Below are positions 9,545-18,517 of a stretch of DNA of 64,000 nt, one piece after another. Every line of letters starts with the position of its first letter. The stretch's first letter is position 1. This DNA is from Anaerolineae bacterium (GTDB lineage Bacteria; Chloroflexota; Anaerolineae; Promineifilales; Promineifilaceae). The notes beneath the pieces are model-generated. The model saw only the letters and a list, made by a program, of their open reading frames with translations, did no database searches and was not told where the DNA came from. The position numbers were made by a program, and so were the translations under genes. The stretch covers positions 124,001 to 188,000 of the forward strand of contig JAHDWJ010000003.1 in NCBI GenBank assembly GCA_023384415.1, in the 5' to 3' direction.

Positions 9545-9840
9545 GTTGGTTCGTTCTCCTGCAAGAATAGTGCTGAGGACTGAGGACTGAGGGGAAAATG
9601 AGTTCTCTAAAATTCCCCTGCGTTTCTATGAATTTAGATATGGTTCATCTTCTCTGAAAATGGTGTCTTACACATTTCTGACCATACACGCCGACAACAA
9701 ACGATAAACCGTCCATTAGTGGCAAAATCGCGGTCGGCGGTCAGTGGTCGGAGGTCACATTTGAAACATGCCCTATCTATTTTATCCATCTCTAGCTAAC
9801 TCGTTCAGAAATGTTGACCGGGATTGTATCACAAAGGGGA
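9545..9840. other. Intergenic region with GAGGACTGA words
   Basis: Near 9570-9592 the words GCTGAGGACTGAGGACTGAG belong to the dispersed GAGGACTGA family also seen at 31500 and 42055. GGTCGG/GGTCAG words follow near 9732-9752. No gene or RNA was recognised. It should carry the asnS promoter on the minus strand. Confidence 0.5.
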
Positions 9841-10674
9841 TTAGCGGCGCAGGTAGGCGATGGTTTCGGGCAGGCGGGCGGGGGAGAAGCCGAAGTGGTG
9901 GCGCACGGTATCCAGGTCGGTCACTTCGGGGATGGAGAGGCGATCAAGGAAGTAGCGGCTGATGGGGGGATGCGGCCGCCAGGCGAAGAATAAGATACCC
10001 AGCACCCGGGCAAAGGGCATCCGCAAATAGAACGGGTAACGGGGCATCGCGGCCGCTTCCAGCACCATTTCCACTATTTCCCTAAAGCGGAACCGCTCCG
10101 CCCCGGCCAGGGTAATTGTCTGCCCGTGCAAATCAGGGCGGTCGAGGCAGGCTAACAGGCAGCGGGCCATATCTTCGACCCACAACGGCTGCAAAGCGAT
10201 TTCTCCGCCACCCGGCAAGATAACTAGCGGCCAGGTCCAGCGGGTGACGCGAAGCATGTTATTAACAAAGTTATCTTCCCGCCCAAAAAGGGTCGCACTG
10301 CGGATGATAGTATGGGTGAGGCTGCTGCGCTGAATCAGCCGCTCTACCTCCCCCTTCGCCCGCAGCAGTGGGGGGGCAGCATTAGAGTCAGCTCCCAGGC
10401 GACTGAGGTAGATGATGTGTTGCACCCCTACGCTTTGAGCCATCTGGAGTAGGCGGGTACTGCCTTCGAGATCAACAGTACGTAGGGCACGGTTGCGGCC
10501 GCGTCTTTCTGCGCCAGCCAGGTGGATGATGGTGTGGACCCCCTGCATGGCTTCACGCAGGGCAACGGAATCATTGACGCGGCCGCGAAAGAGGGTATGC
10601 GGCCGCTGCGCCAACCCCAGCCACCGCCCCACAGAGCGGCCAACAAACCCTGTACCACCAGTTAGTAATATCAT
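9841..10674 (-). CDS. NAD(P)-dependent epimerase-like protein (atypical SDR, NDUFA9-like)
   Basis: A 277-residue protein with a Rossmann start MILLTGGTGFVGRSVGRWL (TGGTGFVG dinucleotide motif), then a NmrA/complex I NDUFA9-like pattern: HTIIHLAGAERRGR, HIIYLSRLGADSNA and TIIRSATLFGREDNFVNNM. The usual YxxxK catalytic pair of extended SDRs is not evident, so it may bind NAD(P) for a structural or quinone-related role rather than act as a sugar epimerase. It is a cytoplasmic protein. It has no operon partner and is followed on the opposite strand by a glycosyltransferase. Confidence 0.8.
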   Translation of the reverse strand: MILLTGGTGFVGRSVGRWLGLAQRPHTLFRGRVNDSVALREAMQGVHTIIHLAGAERRGRNRALRTVDLEGSTRLLQMAQSVGVQHIIYLSRLGADSNAAPPLLRAKGEVERLIQRSSLTHTIIRSATLFGREDNFVNNMLRVTRWTWPLVILPGGGEIALQPLWVEDMARCLLACLDRPDLHGQTITLAGAERFRFREIVEMVLEAAAMPRYPFYLRMPFARVLGILFFAWRPHPPISRYFLDRLSIPEVTDLDTVRHHFGFSPARLPETIAYLRR

Positions 10675-10922
10675 AAATAGTTAGCAGTGAGCAATCTCCG
10701 TAGATCAAAAGCTGATTTTTAGCCGCAGATTTCGCAGATCAGCACAGGTTTCTCCAGATCAATCCCTAAAATCGGCGTTAATCTGCGGATGATTCTTCTA
10801 TAAATTTGCGTCTACTAAATTCCTCAATCTCCAATCTCCAGTCTCCAATCTCCAGTCTCCAATCTCCAGTCCCCAATCTCCCCAATTTTACCCATCTCCC
10901 CGCCATCGTTATAATCCACTTA
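10675..10922. repeat. Intergenic short-word and inverted repeats
   Basis: A TTAGCAGTGAGCA word lies at 10680. At 10723-10788 a 9-bp inverted repeat CCGCAGATT/AATCTGCGG encloses repeated GCAGATC words. From about 10827 to 10885 the words CAATCTCC and AGTCTCC alternate seven or more times. The open frame of the next glycosyltransferase runs back through this tract, but that part is repeat, not protein. Confidence 0.75.
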
Positions 10923-12062
10923 ATGACCCGTTACTGCCTGATTGGCCCTACCTACCCATATCGTGGCGGCATTGCCCATTACACTACCTTGTTAACCCAA
11001 CATCTGCACCAGGAACATGAGGTGCTGCTCATCTCCTTTTCCCGGCAATACCCCCGCTGGCTCTTTCCGGGGCGGGATGACCGGGACCCCAGCCTACACC
11101 CTCTCCAGGCAGAAGCAGAATATTTACTGGATTCGCTCAACCCGCTCAGTTGGTGGCGCACCTGGCGCCGAATACGCCAATGGCAGGCTGAGGTGGTGAT
11201 TATTCCCTGGTGGGTGCCATTTTGGGCCCCAGTGTGGGGGTATTTAAGTTGGGGGATTAAACAGCGGCCGCATCCCCCCCGCCTGCTGTTTATCTGCCAC
11301 AATGTCTTGCCCCATGAGCCAGGCCGGTTAGACAAACTAGCCCTGCGGCTGGCGTTAAGCCGGGGAGATGGGTATATTGTCCATTCCCAGGCGGATGAGG
11401 CCCAATTACAGGCTATCTGGCCTCAGGCACGGGTGCAGGTGACGCCGCTGCCGACGTATAAACAGCTAGGCCAGAACGCGGCCGCACCCCCACCTATCCC
11501 CCTGCCCACCGACCGCCCCATTTTGTTATTTTTTGGCTTTGTGCGCCCATACAAAGGGCTAGATGTACTGTTAGAAGCATTGCCCCTGGTGCTGGCTGAC
11601 TGTCCGGTACATCTCCTTATCGTGGGGGAATTCTGGCAGGGGGTAGAAAAGTATAGGGAACAGATAGAGCGGTTGGGGCTGCGGCCGCATCTCACCATCA
11701 TAGACCGGTACGTACCTGATGAAGAGCTAGTCGCTTATGTACAGCGAGCCAATGCCGCCATCTTGCCCTATCGGAGTGCCACCCAAAGCGCGGTGGTTCA
11801 GGTCGCTTTGGGGCATGGCTGCCCGGTCATCACAACCGCTGTGGGGGGGTTGGCCGAGGCGGTGCAGGATGGGGTGACAGGGCTGGTGGTGCCGGCAGGG
11901 GATGTGGCAGGGTTAGCGGCCGCGATCCAGCGTTATTTCAGCCACAACCTCGAACCCATTTTCCGGACTAACATTCAACAACAGACCGGCAACTTTTCCT
12001 GGACCCGCTTAGAGCGGGCGATTAACCAGCTATGCCAATCTCCATCATCATCCCCAGCCTAA
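10923..12062 (+). CDS. Glycosyltransferase, GT4-like (GT-B fold)
   Basis: About 379 residues from the ATG at 10923, chosen because MTRYCLIGPTYPYRGGIAHY starts the fold and the 39 upstream codons derive from an intergenic CTCCAATCTCC repeat. The C-terminal half has LFFGFVRPYKGLDVLLEAL, a DEELVAYVQRANAAILPY segment and VVQVALGHGCPVITTAVGG, as in retaining GT4 enzymes that use nucleotide sugars. It would act at the cytoplasmic face on a surface glycan. The stop overlaps the start of the following GT2 gene by 31 bases, so the two are translationally coupled. The donor and acceptor are unknown. Confidence 0.85.
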   Translation: MTRYCLIGPTYPYRGGIAHYTTLLTQHLHQEHEVLLISFSRQYPRWLFPGRDDRDPSLHPLQAEAEYLLDSLNPLSWWRTWRRIRQWQAEVVIIPWWVPFWAPVWGYLSWGIKQRPHPPRLLFICHNVLPHEPGRLDKLALRLALSRGDGYIVHSQADEAQLQAIWPQARVQVTPLPTYKQLGQNAAAPPPIPLPTDRPILLFFGFVRPYKGLDVLLEALPLVLADCPVHLLIVGEFWQGVEKYREQIERLGLRPHLTIIDRYVPDEELVAYVQRANAAILPYRSATQSAVVQVALGHGCPVITTAVGGLAEAVQDGVTGLVVPAGDVAGLAAAIQRYFSHNLEPIFRTNIQQQTGNFSWTRLERAINQLCQSPSSSPA

Positions 12063-12889
12063 ATTCACCCCTTATCCACCGGGTCATTGAGCATTTGCAA
12101 GCCCAAACGGCCGCCGCCCAGATTGGGGAAATTCTCATTGTTGGGCGGGATGAAGCCGGGCTTATTCCCCACGCAGCCCATATCCGACTGCTCGATACGG
12201 GGCAGCCGGTCAACTCAGCCATTGCCCGCAACCTGGGTATTGAAGCGGCCCGTTATGATCTGCTGCTGTTTCTGGATAGTGACTGTCTACCGCGTCCAGA
12301 TTGGTTGGCTCAACATCTCCAGGCGCAAAAAGAGGGGTATCCGGTTGTTGGGGGGGGTGTTTTGCCAGAGGGAGAAAACTATTGGAGCCTCAGTTACAAC
12401 CTGGCCCTGTTCCACGAATATTACAGCAGTAATCCCCCGGCCCCATACCCCTATTTGCCAACCCTGAACCTGGCGGTACAACGGCAAGTGATTGAAAAAG
12501 TGGGGGGGCTGAATTCTGAGTTACCCCGTGCCCATGACATTGAGTGGACAGTACGGATGCGCCGGGCCGGGTTTCCTCTTTATTTTTGGCCCGCGGCCGC
12601 TGTTTATCATCAGCATAATCGAACAACAGCGGTGAAGGTATGGCGTGATTGTGCTCGTTCGGGGTTTTATATGCGCCAGATTCGTTTGCACCACCCTGAT
12701 TGGCTGCCATCGCCGGGCTGGCTGCGTTCGCGGCCGCTTATTCTCCTGCTCTCCCCATTGATTGCGGCTGGGGTAACAGGGAAAATTGTGCTGGCGCGGC
12801 CGCGAACCTTCAGCCAACATTGGTACACCTTGCCGGCCCTCTATCTAACAAAACTCGCCTGGTGTTGGGGAGCAGGGAGAAAAATATAG
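12032..12889 (+). CDS. Glycosyltransferase family 2
   Basis: A 285-residue GT-A protein. MPISIIIPSLNSPLIHRVI is the first strand and donor loop; FLDSDCLPRPDWL gives the metal-binding DxD-like motif; PRAHDIEWTVRMRRAGF carries the acceptor-side ED-like residues, and YHQHNRTT follows. The C-terminus has one hydrophobic segment (PLILLLSPLIAAGV), suggesting membrane association. It overlaps the upstream GT4 gene by 31 bases and probably works on the same glycan. Confidence 0.88.
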   Translation: MPISIIIPSLNSPLIHRVIEHLQAQTAAAQIGEILIVGRDEAGLIPHAAHIRLLDTGQPVNSAIARNLGIEAARYDLLLFLDSDCLPRPDWLAQHLQAQKEGYPVVGGGVLPEGENYWSLSYNLALFHEYYSSNPPAPYPYLPTLNLAVQRQVIEKVGGLNSELPRAHDIEWTVRMRRAGFPLYFWPAAAVYHQHNRTTAVKVWRDCARSGFYMRQIRLHHPDWLPSPGWLRSRPLILLLSPLIAAGVTGKIVLARPRTFSQHWYTLPALYLTKLAWCWGAGRKI

Positions 12890-12903
12890 TTTGGCCAGCC
12901 AGT

Positions 12904-13443
12904 CTATGGCTGCACCATACTCGTTTCAAAGAAAATACCCACATTAGGTATATTCATAAAATTTTCTCCCCGGTAAGGGAAAAACGCCTCAGCCATTTCA
13001 TCCAGGGTTCTCCCCTGCAAATCAGCAATCATCAGGCCAACCCGGTGCCCTTCGGGTAAAGGCGTCACCGGAATTGAAAACCGGCCATCAGCATCACTAC
13101 TCCCTGTACCTAAAACAACCCCATTATACGTTATGTCTACTACTGCCAATGGCAGGTTAGCGGGAGATTGTCCAGTAACGTTCATCATACCGGCAACCAA
13201 CACCGTATCAAACTGAAACCGGGGCTGATCTACAGCTATCGGGGCTTCATCAGGGGCGGGGTACGCTCCAGCTGGTGCTGATGTCGGGGCCACATTCGGG
13301 GCAGGATAACCAGAGCCACTCTGGCTGGCAGCCGACGATGGATCCGCAGGATAACCTTCTAGCTGACCAGTTCCATCGGCTGCGCCACAGGCAACCAACA
13401 GAACCAGCAACAAAGTAAAAAACAAAACCTGTTTTTTCATCAT
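12904..13443 (-). CDS. Small lipoprotein with carboxypeptidase-regulatory-like domain (tentative)
   Basis: Read from ATG at 13443 (13440 also possible), since the longer frame has no signal before MMKKQVLFFTLLLVLLVACG. LLVAC is a lipobox, so the mature protein begins at Cys about residue 19 and is lipid-anchored. A low-complexity linker follows (SGSGYPAPNVAPTSAPAGAY). The C-terminal 90 residues (LPLAVVDITYNGVVLGTGSS, then DADGRFSIPVTPL) look like a carboxypeptidase-regulatory-like beta domain. It contains no GCGGCCGC. The gene is convergent with the GT2 gene, 14 bases apart. Role unknown. Confidence 0.7.
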   Translation of the reverse strand: MMKKQVLFFTLLLVLLVACGAADGTGQLEGYPADPSSAASQSGSGYPAPNVAPTSAPAGAYPAPDEAPIAVDQPRFQFDTVLVAGMMNVTGQSPANLPLAVVDITYNGVVLGTGSSDADGRFSIPVTPLPEGHRVGLMIADLQGRTLDEMAEAFFPYRGENFMNIPNVGIFFETSMVQP

Positions 13444-13484
13444 CCTAAACTCTACTATCTTAGTGCAACCATTCATTCCTATTT

Positions 13485-13517
13485 AGATTTGACAGGTTTC
13501 AACAACCTGTCAAATCT
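13485..13517. repeat. Perfect 14-bp inverted repeat with 5-nt loop
   Basis: Arms AGATTTGACAGGTT and AACCTGTCAAATCT flank TCAAC. It sits upstream of the lipoprotein gene. The core GACAGGTT is shared with the inner arms of the MITE-like element at 56597-56654, which suggests a common repeat family. Confidence 0.7.
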
Positions 13518-13599
13518 GGTAAGAGCTTTTTTAACGCTTACTTAGAGTTGAGGTTAGGCACCCCTGTTCGGCAAAAGAGACGAATAGCTACACCCAACA

Positions 13600-13635
13600 A
13601 ATATAGAAGCCACCTCTTCAGGTGGCTTCTATATT
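13600..13635 (-). terminator. Intrinsic terminator after surface-protein gene
   Basis: A perfect 16-bp stem (13600-13615 with 13620-13635) and 4-nt loop lies 28 bases past the stop of the minus-strand surface protein. On the minus strand the stem ends in ATATTTGTTGGG, a modest T-rich tail. The stem itself is AT-rich at the base, and AGCCACCT/AGGTGGCT at the top. Confidence 0.75.
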
Positions 13636-13662
13636 ATTGACTAGCCGGGAAGTTCAGACCAA

Positions 13663-15087
13663 TTATTGGTTGAAACCCTCATAGTTCTTGGTATCTTGGG
13701 GATTAACACCAGTGTAGTTGGATTCGTTGGCGATGGCTACAATGGGTTGATTAGAGGTAATAACGACACCACTGACGGTGCTATTCAGATTGGAAAGGGT
13801 GCCAGATACAACCGTGATGTTGGTCGTACCACCAGAAGCTAGGCGATAGAACGTCTTGCTTGCCCCAGGAGCAACAGAATCGGTGTGGGTAACAGTAACA
13901 ACCTGGTTGTTGTTGGTGGTGTAGGTCAGAGTGAAGGTCGCTGGCGCATTGCCAACGTTCTGCACCTGGATACCGGTAGTATTGTTGTTAAAGTTTTCTT
14001 TTACCAGGGGCAGGGTGACTTTAGTTGTCGTATTGGCCTGGGCAAAACAAGCATAGGTAGTGAACCGCTGTGGGTTAGGATTGGTCGCACGGTCATTGAC
14101 GATTACGGCCAGATTGCCAGAAGCGCTCACGGTGGCGGAAGCCAATTCACCAGCAAGTAAATGATCAGATTGCAAGAAGTTAGCAGATTCGCCATTGCCT
14201 ACAGTCTGGCTGAATGGGCCAACGGTGCGGGGTGAAGGAGCAACGACATTGTAGGTCACACTAATGGATAAACTGCCACCACTAACGTTCTGCGCCTGAA
14301 TACCTGTGGTGGTATTTTGACCACCAAAATTACGGCGGGTTAATGGGCAGTAAACAGTTGTGCCATAATCACTGGGGACGAAAGCCCGTGAGGCTTGCAG
14401 GTTCTGGGCAACTGGGGCAGTGTGTTGATGCTCCAGAGAAGTACCAGCCAGCGGGCCGCTACCGGTGATAACAACGCTGCCCAAACCTGTACCGGTACCA
14501 CTGGGGAAAGCGGGGGTCGCATCAGCCGGGTTCAGAACAACCATGGCATTGGCAGGAACATTGGTGAAGGTACGGACATAGGATGTAGCATCACCAGTGC
14601 GACGGAAGGTAGCGGTGATATTGTTGGGGCTGCTGCTGGCATTCTGGATATAGAAAGTGGTTGTGCGGCCCGCATGGTTGTTTTTAACCAGAGGGAAGGC
14701 GATGGTGGTAGAGGTGCTGCTACCATCGGTGCCGGTGTATTGGCCGGCGGCTGGGCCGACGGTACGGTTGTTGACATTGACCACGGCCACAATGGGTTGG
14801 TCAGAGCTGGCAACCGCAGAACCCATAAATCCGGCGGGGATGGTACAGTTGGACGGCAACCAGGTGAAGGATGCCCCGGGAGCCAGGGTTTGGTTATCAC
14901 AGGTAAACGCTGTACCCGCCTGGTTATAAGCGGTCAAAACAACATTAGCGTTAGAGGTACCGGCGTTCTGAATCTGCTGACCGGATTCAAACCCCGTGCC
15001 AGGCAGGTCATTGGGATCAGCGGCAACCAGGTTGACGCCTAATACCATGACAACGATCAAAAGTATAGCAGTTAAAATTTTTTTCAT
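13663..15087 (-). CDS. Secreted repeat-built surface protein, unknown family
   Basis: A 474-residue protein with a Sec signal (KKILTAILLIVVMVLGVNLVAA) and an Asn/Thr/Ser/Gly-rich mature chain with few charges. Four beta-rich repeats of about 90-100 residues can be seen, starting near residues 36, 130, 246 and 355; the last three open with PLVKNN, PLTRRNF and PLVKENF and share TTGIQAQNV / TTGIQVQNV cores. Each ends in a strand such as SDQPIVAVVNV or SNQPIVAIANE. No anchor is visible. A very strong AAGGAG six bases before ATG, a good promoter and an intrinsic terminator suggest high expression, as for an S-layer or sheath component. It has no GCGGCCGC copy at all. Confidence 0.75.
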   Translation of the reverse strand: MKKILTAILLIVVMVLGVNLVAADPNDLPGTGFESGQQIQNAGTSNANVVLTAYNQAGTAFTCDNQTLAPGASFTWLPSNCTIPAGFMGSAVASSDQPIVAVVNVNNRTVGPAAGQYTGTDGSSTSTTIAFPLVKNNHAGRTTTFYIQNASSSPNNITATFRRTGDATSYVRTFTNVPANAMVVLNPADATPAFPSGTGTGLGSVVITGSGPLAGTSLEHQHTAPVAQNLQASRAFVPSDYGTTVYCPLTRRNFGGQNTTTGIQAQNVSGGSLSISVTYNVVAPSPRTVGPFSQTVGNGESANFLQSDHLLAGELASATVSASGNLAVIVNDRATNPNPQRFTTYACFAQANTTTKVTLPLVKENFNNNTTGIQVQNVGNAPATFTLTYTTNNNQVVTVTHTDSVAPGASKTFYRLASGGTTNITVVSGTLSNLNSTVSGVVITSNQPIVAIANESNYTGVNPQDTKNYEGFNQ

Positions 15088-15215
15088 GTCATCTCCTTAT
15101 TTACATTAGACAAAACTTAATGAGTAACTGGCTTCTGGATTTATTTGCCCTGATTTTGATGTTGAACAAGGGAATAAACCAGGGGCAAGCCACTACTTAA
15201 CACCTATGATGTTAG

Positions 15216-15243
15216 ATTGTAGCGGAGCAGGCAGGTAAATCAA
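15216..15243 (-). promoter_or_regulatory. Sigma-70-like promoter for surface protein
   Basis: On the minus strand TTGATT (15238-15243) and TACAAT (15216-15221) are 16 bp apart, about 130 bases upstream of the ATG at 15087. The same TACAAT box occurs in the candidate promoters of sat and gcvH in this window. Confidence 0.5.
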
Positions 15244-15326
15244 TAATCCTTTTGGAGTATAAACCGGGTTATCACCTCAAAAGCAGGGAATTAAGTCTGC
15301 CTGGTAGGCTGATTGATTAACTCCCC

Positions 15327-17012
15327 TTAACCTAGATACCCTAAACTTTTAAGCCTTTCTGTGACCTGGGCTTCGGCCTGTTCATCCCATTGATCATCTG
15401 ATTCTATCCGTCCTTGTTCAGCCTCATTTTTATATTGAATTGGGTAGTGGGTGAGAAATTGCTCTTTTATGAACGGTTCAATCACCTTACCATCCATTTG
15501 GCCAGGTACAGGGCAGTGGAGAAGATGAAGCAGGGTGGGAGTCAAATCGTAAATGTTCTGTTCTGGTAGTCGTTGCTCGGGCTGAATATCAGGGCCAGCT
15601 CCGATAAGAATCCCTTCGAGACGATGGCTGCCTGTTTCGTGGGTATAGGGGGTGCGGAACAGGTTCCCACGTTGGGCAGCAAATTCATACCCTTTACGGG
15701 TCATGTAGGTAAACTCTCGCATGATGCATATTAAGTCAGGGGCATCATGGAGATGCGGGCCGTCGTATAACTCTTCTTTGTAATAGACCCGATCTACTAC
15801 GGGCTGACCATCTTCAAGATCAACCAGGGTAAGAAGGCGTTGGGCAATTTCCTGGCGCAGGGTTTCGTAAGCTGCCCCTGGCTCGATGAAACCATTGGGT
15901 TCGCGGCCGCGCAGATTAATAAATATCTGTCCATAATAACCAAAACTGTACGCGACCGTCTTGCTCCAATCTACCGCCGTCGTAAATTCAGGCCGCTGAT
16001 CACGGGGCAATACCTGAATGCGATCCCCCAACCATTTTTTAATCAGCACTTCTACCCGGTGCAGCCGTAATCGGGTCAAGGTATCAGAAATATTTTTCCG
16101 GGTAATCCCAAACTGACGCAGCGCCCCAAATCCGGCTTTTTGCACCGCAGAACTTTCTTTTAGGGTCAGCCACCCCTGCTGCCAGAGCCACTCGTTCAGA
16201 AAGACATCCTTGTAGAGGGGGCCGGCCCCATGATCAGACATAATGATGATGTTGGTATCCGGCGCGGCCGCGGCCATAATCTCCCCCACCCAGGCATCTA
16301 CTTGCTGGTAATAATCCCGAATGGCGTGTTTATATTTGTCTGGGGCCTGGGGGTCATGCAGGGGATGGCTTTCATCCATGTGGTGCCAAAAAAAGTGGCA
16401 AATCTCATCGGTGTTACGGAACATCATCATAAAAAAGTCCCACGGCTTTTCCTGCATGAGCTTGACAGCTGCCTGGGTACGCCGACGACTGACGTCATAA
16501 ATATCAGCCAGCCATTGGTCTTCCTTGCCAGGGACAAACATCTCATCTTTATTGACTCGATACCCCAACGCATTGAGTTCATCGGTCAATTCTGGGGGAT
16601 AAGTGTAAGGCACATAATCAGGTGTACCGAGACCGCTGATCAAAAAGCCATTTACCTCTTCAGGGGGGTAAGTCATGGGAATATTCATCACCCCCACCTG
16701 ACGCTTATGGATACTCAGCCAGCGCCAGAGGGTTGTTCCAGAGAATTGGTTAGCCCGGATCACCCGCAGTTGATAGCTGTCAGGGGCGCGGCGTACAAAG
16801 TCAAACACCCCATGTTTACCGGGGTTGAGGCCGGTGATAAAAGATGCCCAGGCGGTAGGGGAATGGACAGGAATGGTTGAGCGTAAAACACCAAAGCTCC
16901 CCCGGTTGATTAATTTAGCCAGGTTGGGCATAAAACCCTCTTGGGTCCACTTTTGGATCAGCGGGTAAGGCGCCCCATCAAGGCCGATGACTAACATTTT
17001 GTGAAATGACAT
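15327..17012 (-). CDS. Type I phosphodiesterase / nucleotide pyrophosphatase-like (alkaline phosphatase superfamily)
   Basis: About 561 residues from ATG 17012, which has AAGGAG nine bases before it; the frame extends further upstream only through a dispersed palindromic repeat. LVIGLDGAPYPLI supplies the first metal-binding Asp, HSPTAWASFITGLNPGKHG the nucleophile Thr region, IIMSDHGAGP the Asp-His metal pair and THETGSHRLEG the last His. This is the AP-superfamily phosphodiesterase core. No signal peptide is visible. Neighbouring flippase and glycosyltransferases suggest a role with a phosphate-bearing glycan or lipid intermediate; that is inference. Confidence 0.85.
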   Translation of the reverse strand: MSFHKMLVIGLDGAPYPLIQKWTQEGFMPNLAKLINRGSFGVLRSTIPVHSPTAWASFITGLNPGKHGVFDFVRRAPDSYQLRVIRANQFSGTTLWRWLSIHKRQVGVMNIPMTYPPEEVNGFLISGLGTPDYVPYTYPPELTDELNALGYRVNKDEMFVPGKEDQWLADIYDVSRRRTQAAVKLMQEKPWDFFMMMFRNTDEICHFFWHHMDESHPLHDPQAPDKYKHAIRDYYQQVDAWVGEIMAAAAPDTNIIIMSDHGAGPLYKDVFLNEWLWQQGWLTLKESSAVQKAGFGALRQFGITRKNISDTLTRLRLHRVEVLIKKWLGDRIQVLPRDQRPEFTTAVDWSKTVAYSFGYYGQIFINLRGREPNGFIEPGAAYETLRQEIAQRLLTLVDLEDGQPVVDRVYYKEELYDGPHLHDAPDLICIMREFTYMTRKGYEFAAQRGNLFRTPYTHETGSHRLEGILIGAGPDIQPEQRLPEQNIYDLTPTLLHLLHCPVPGQMDGKVIEPFIKEQFLTHYPIQYKNEAEQGRIESDDQWDEQAEAQVTERLKSLGYLG

Positions 17013-17025
17013 AACGTTCTCCTTG

Positions 17026-17071
17026 CCCTCACCCCCAACCCCTCTCCCTGGGGAGAGGGCCAGGGTGAGGG
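17026..17071. repeat. Palindromic intergenic element CCCTCACC...GGTGAGGG
   Basis: Nested arms: outer CCCTCACC (17026-17033) with GGTGAGGG (17064-17071), inner CCCTCTCC with GGAGAGGG around a short centre. Elements of this consensus are widely dispersed in bacterial genomes. It lies between the flippase stop (17074) and the phosphodiesterase start and, read through, encodes the false N-terminus LTLALSPGRGVGGEG. Confidence 0.8.
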
Positions 17072-17073
17072 GG

Positions 17074-18513
17074 CTATCTCTGTTTAAATAGTTGACGAAA
17101 ATAATGCCGGTCCTCAACTGGGATGACCTGGAGCAACCAGACAGCCACCAGATAAACAACTGCCCCTATGACGATGCTGCCTATAGGGGAAAGAGGGCGT
17201 AACTGCCAGATGACCAGGGTCATTAGACCAGTTGCCAAAACGGGTCGGCCAACTAAAGGCCAGACAGCATCCTGGAGCAAATACCATTGTACATAAAGAT
17301 AAATGGTGAGGAAAAAAATAGCTGAGGCCAGGGTACGGGCCGCGGCCGCACCGACAATACCATATTGGGGTATCAATAGCAGGTTAAAAATGACATTAAT
17401 GATCATTCCTACCCCAGTAATCCAGCCTGCCTGCTTTTGCCGGTGGGCAATAAGCATCAGCCGGGCATTGGGCACAGTCAGGAAAGAAAAGATGACCGCC
17501 CAGATCATCCATTGTAGAGCCGGCACACCTGGAGCAAACGCCGGGCCAAAAATGAGCTGCAAAAGGGGTTGACTGAACAACAGGATACCCATGCACAGCG
17601 GCAGCATCGTTAGCAAAACATAACGGTTAGTACGGCGATACAGTTGGACCAACCGCTCATGGCTCTCCTGGTAATAACGGGCCATGAGTGGGTAAATAGC
17701 GGTTCGTAGGGCGGTAGGCATCATCCAAAAGCCGAGCATAATGGTCTGGGCAGCTCCATACCACCCTAATTCTGTTTCGGTTAAGAGGAGCGAAATTAAA
17801 AAGGCGTCAAATTGATAATCGAGGGTAGTAAAGAGGCCAATGATGATGAACCCTGGGGTGAAGCGAAGCTGTGTCCAGGCAAATTGCAGGCTCAATGGAG
17901 CGGCAAGCTGGGGCAGTTCGCGAAATAAGCGCAGTAATGGGGGAACAAGGACAAGCAAACTAAGTGAACTACTGCCCACAATGACCCAGGCTAAGGCAAT
18001 AGCCCCCCCACCCTGGAATAACACCCACAGCCCTACGCCTACTTTTAAGAACGCATTGCACGCGGCCGCGACCGTTGGCGCCAGCAGTCGTTCATGAGCG
18101 GCAAACAAAGCCAGCACCAACATAAAGATCGCCTCTGGAAAAATCGCCAGAGATAGTACCCGAATCACCTGTTGGGTAGAGTCGCTGTACGGCAAAATAT
18201 AACGCAAAAACAGCAGCAGCAGCCCATAACTCAGCAGCGTCAAACCCAGGCGCAGGGGCAAATAATGGACCAGATACCGACGGCTCTCAGACCGGCGAGT
18301 GGCGACCTCACGCACCAACAGCTCATGTAACCCCCAGGCGGATAAGGCCAGGGTTATGGTGAAGTAGGTTACTCCCAGGTTAAAGAGGCCAGCCTCCCCT
18401 GGGCCAATAAGCCGACCAATAAAAATAAACAATAAGGTGTTGCTAGCCTTAACAATGATATTGCTGAAAAAGGCCAGAGCCGTATTGCTTAACAAACGCT
18501 GCCAGGTACCCAT
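17074..18513 (-). CDS. Polysaccharide flippase, Wzx-like (MOP superfamily)
   Basis: A 479-residue integral membrane protein with about 12-14 hydrophobic helices. The start LLSNTALAFFSNIIVKASNT and GRLIGPGEAGLFNLGVTYF is the typical first-helix pattern of polysaccharide biosynthesis proteins; the C-terminal half shows the polysaccharide-synthesis C-domain helices (GVGMIINVIFNLLLIPQYG). It would flip lipid-linked oligosaccharides across the cytoplasmic membrane. It lies 4 bases after the methyltransferase gene in the minus-strand glycan operon. Confidence 0.9.
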   Translation of the reverse strand: MGTWQRLLSNTALAFFSNIIVKASNTLLFIFIGRLIGPGEAGLFNLGVTYFTITLALSAWGLHELLVREVATRRSESRRYLVHYLPLRLGLTLLSYGLLLLFLRYILPYSDSTQQVIRVLSLAIFPEAIFMLVLALFAAHERLLAPTVAAACNAFLKVGVGLWVLFQGGGAIALAWVIVGSSSLSLLVLVPPLLRLFRELPQLAAPLSLQFAWTQLRFTPGFIIIGLFTTLDYQFDAFLISLLLTETELGWYGAAQTIMLGFWMMPTALRTAIYPLMARYYQESHERLVQLYRRTNRYVLLTMLPLCMGILLFSQPLLQLIFGPAFAPGVPALQWMIWAVIFSFLTVPNARLMLIAHRQKQAGWITGVGMIINVIFNLLLIPQYGIVGAAAARTLASAIFFLTIYLYVQWYLLQDAVWPLVGRPVLATGLMTLVIWQLRPLSPIGSIVIGAVVYLVAVWLLQVIPVEDRHYFRQLFKQR

Positions 18514-18517
18514 AGCT

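Noticed and set aside
10806..10922. N-terminal extension of the GT4 frame
   Set aside because: Coded by CAATCTCC/AGTCTCC intergenic words; protein-like sequence and motif start only at ATG 10923.
15088..15215. tRNA or small RNA gene upstream of the surface protein
   Set aside because: No cloverleaf or conserved T-loop sequence; the stretch is a plain 5' leader.
17013..17159. N-terminal extension of the phosphodiesterase
   Set aside because: It reads through a dispersed palindromic repeat and part of the flippase end; AAGGAG supports ATG 17012.
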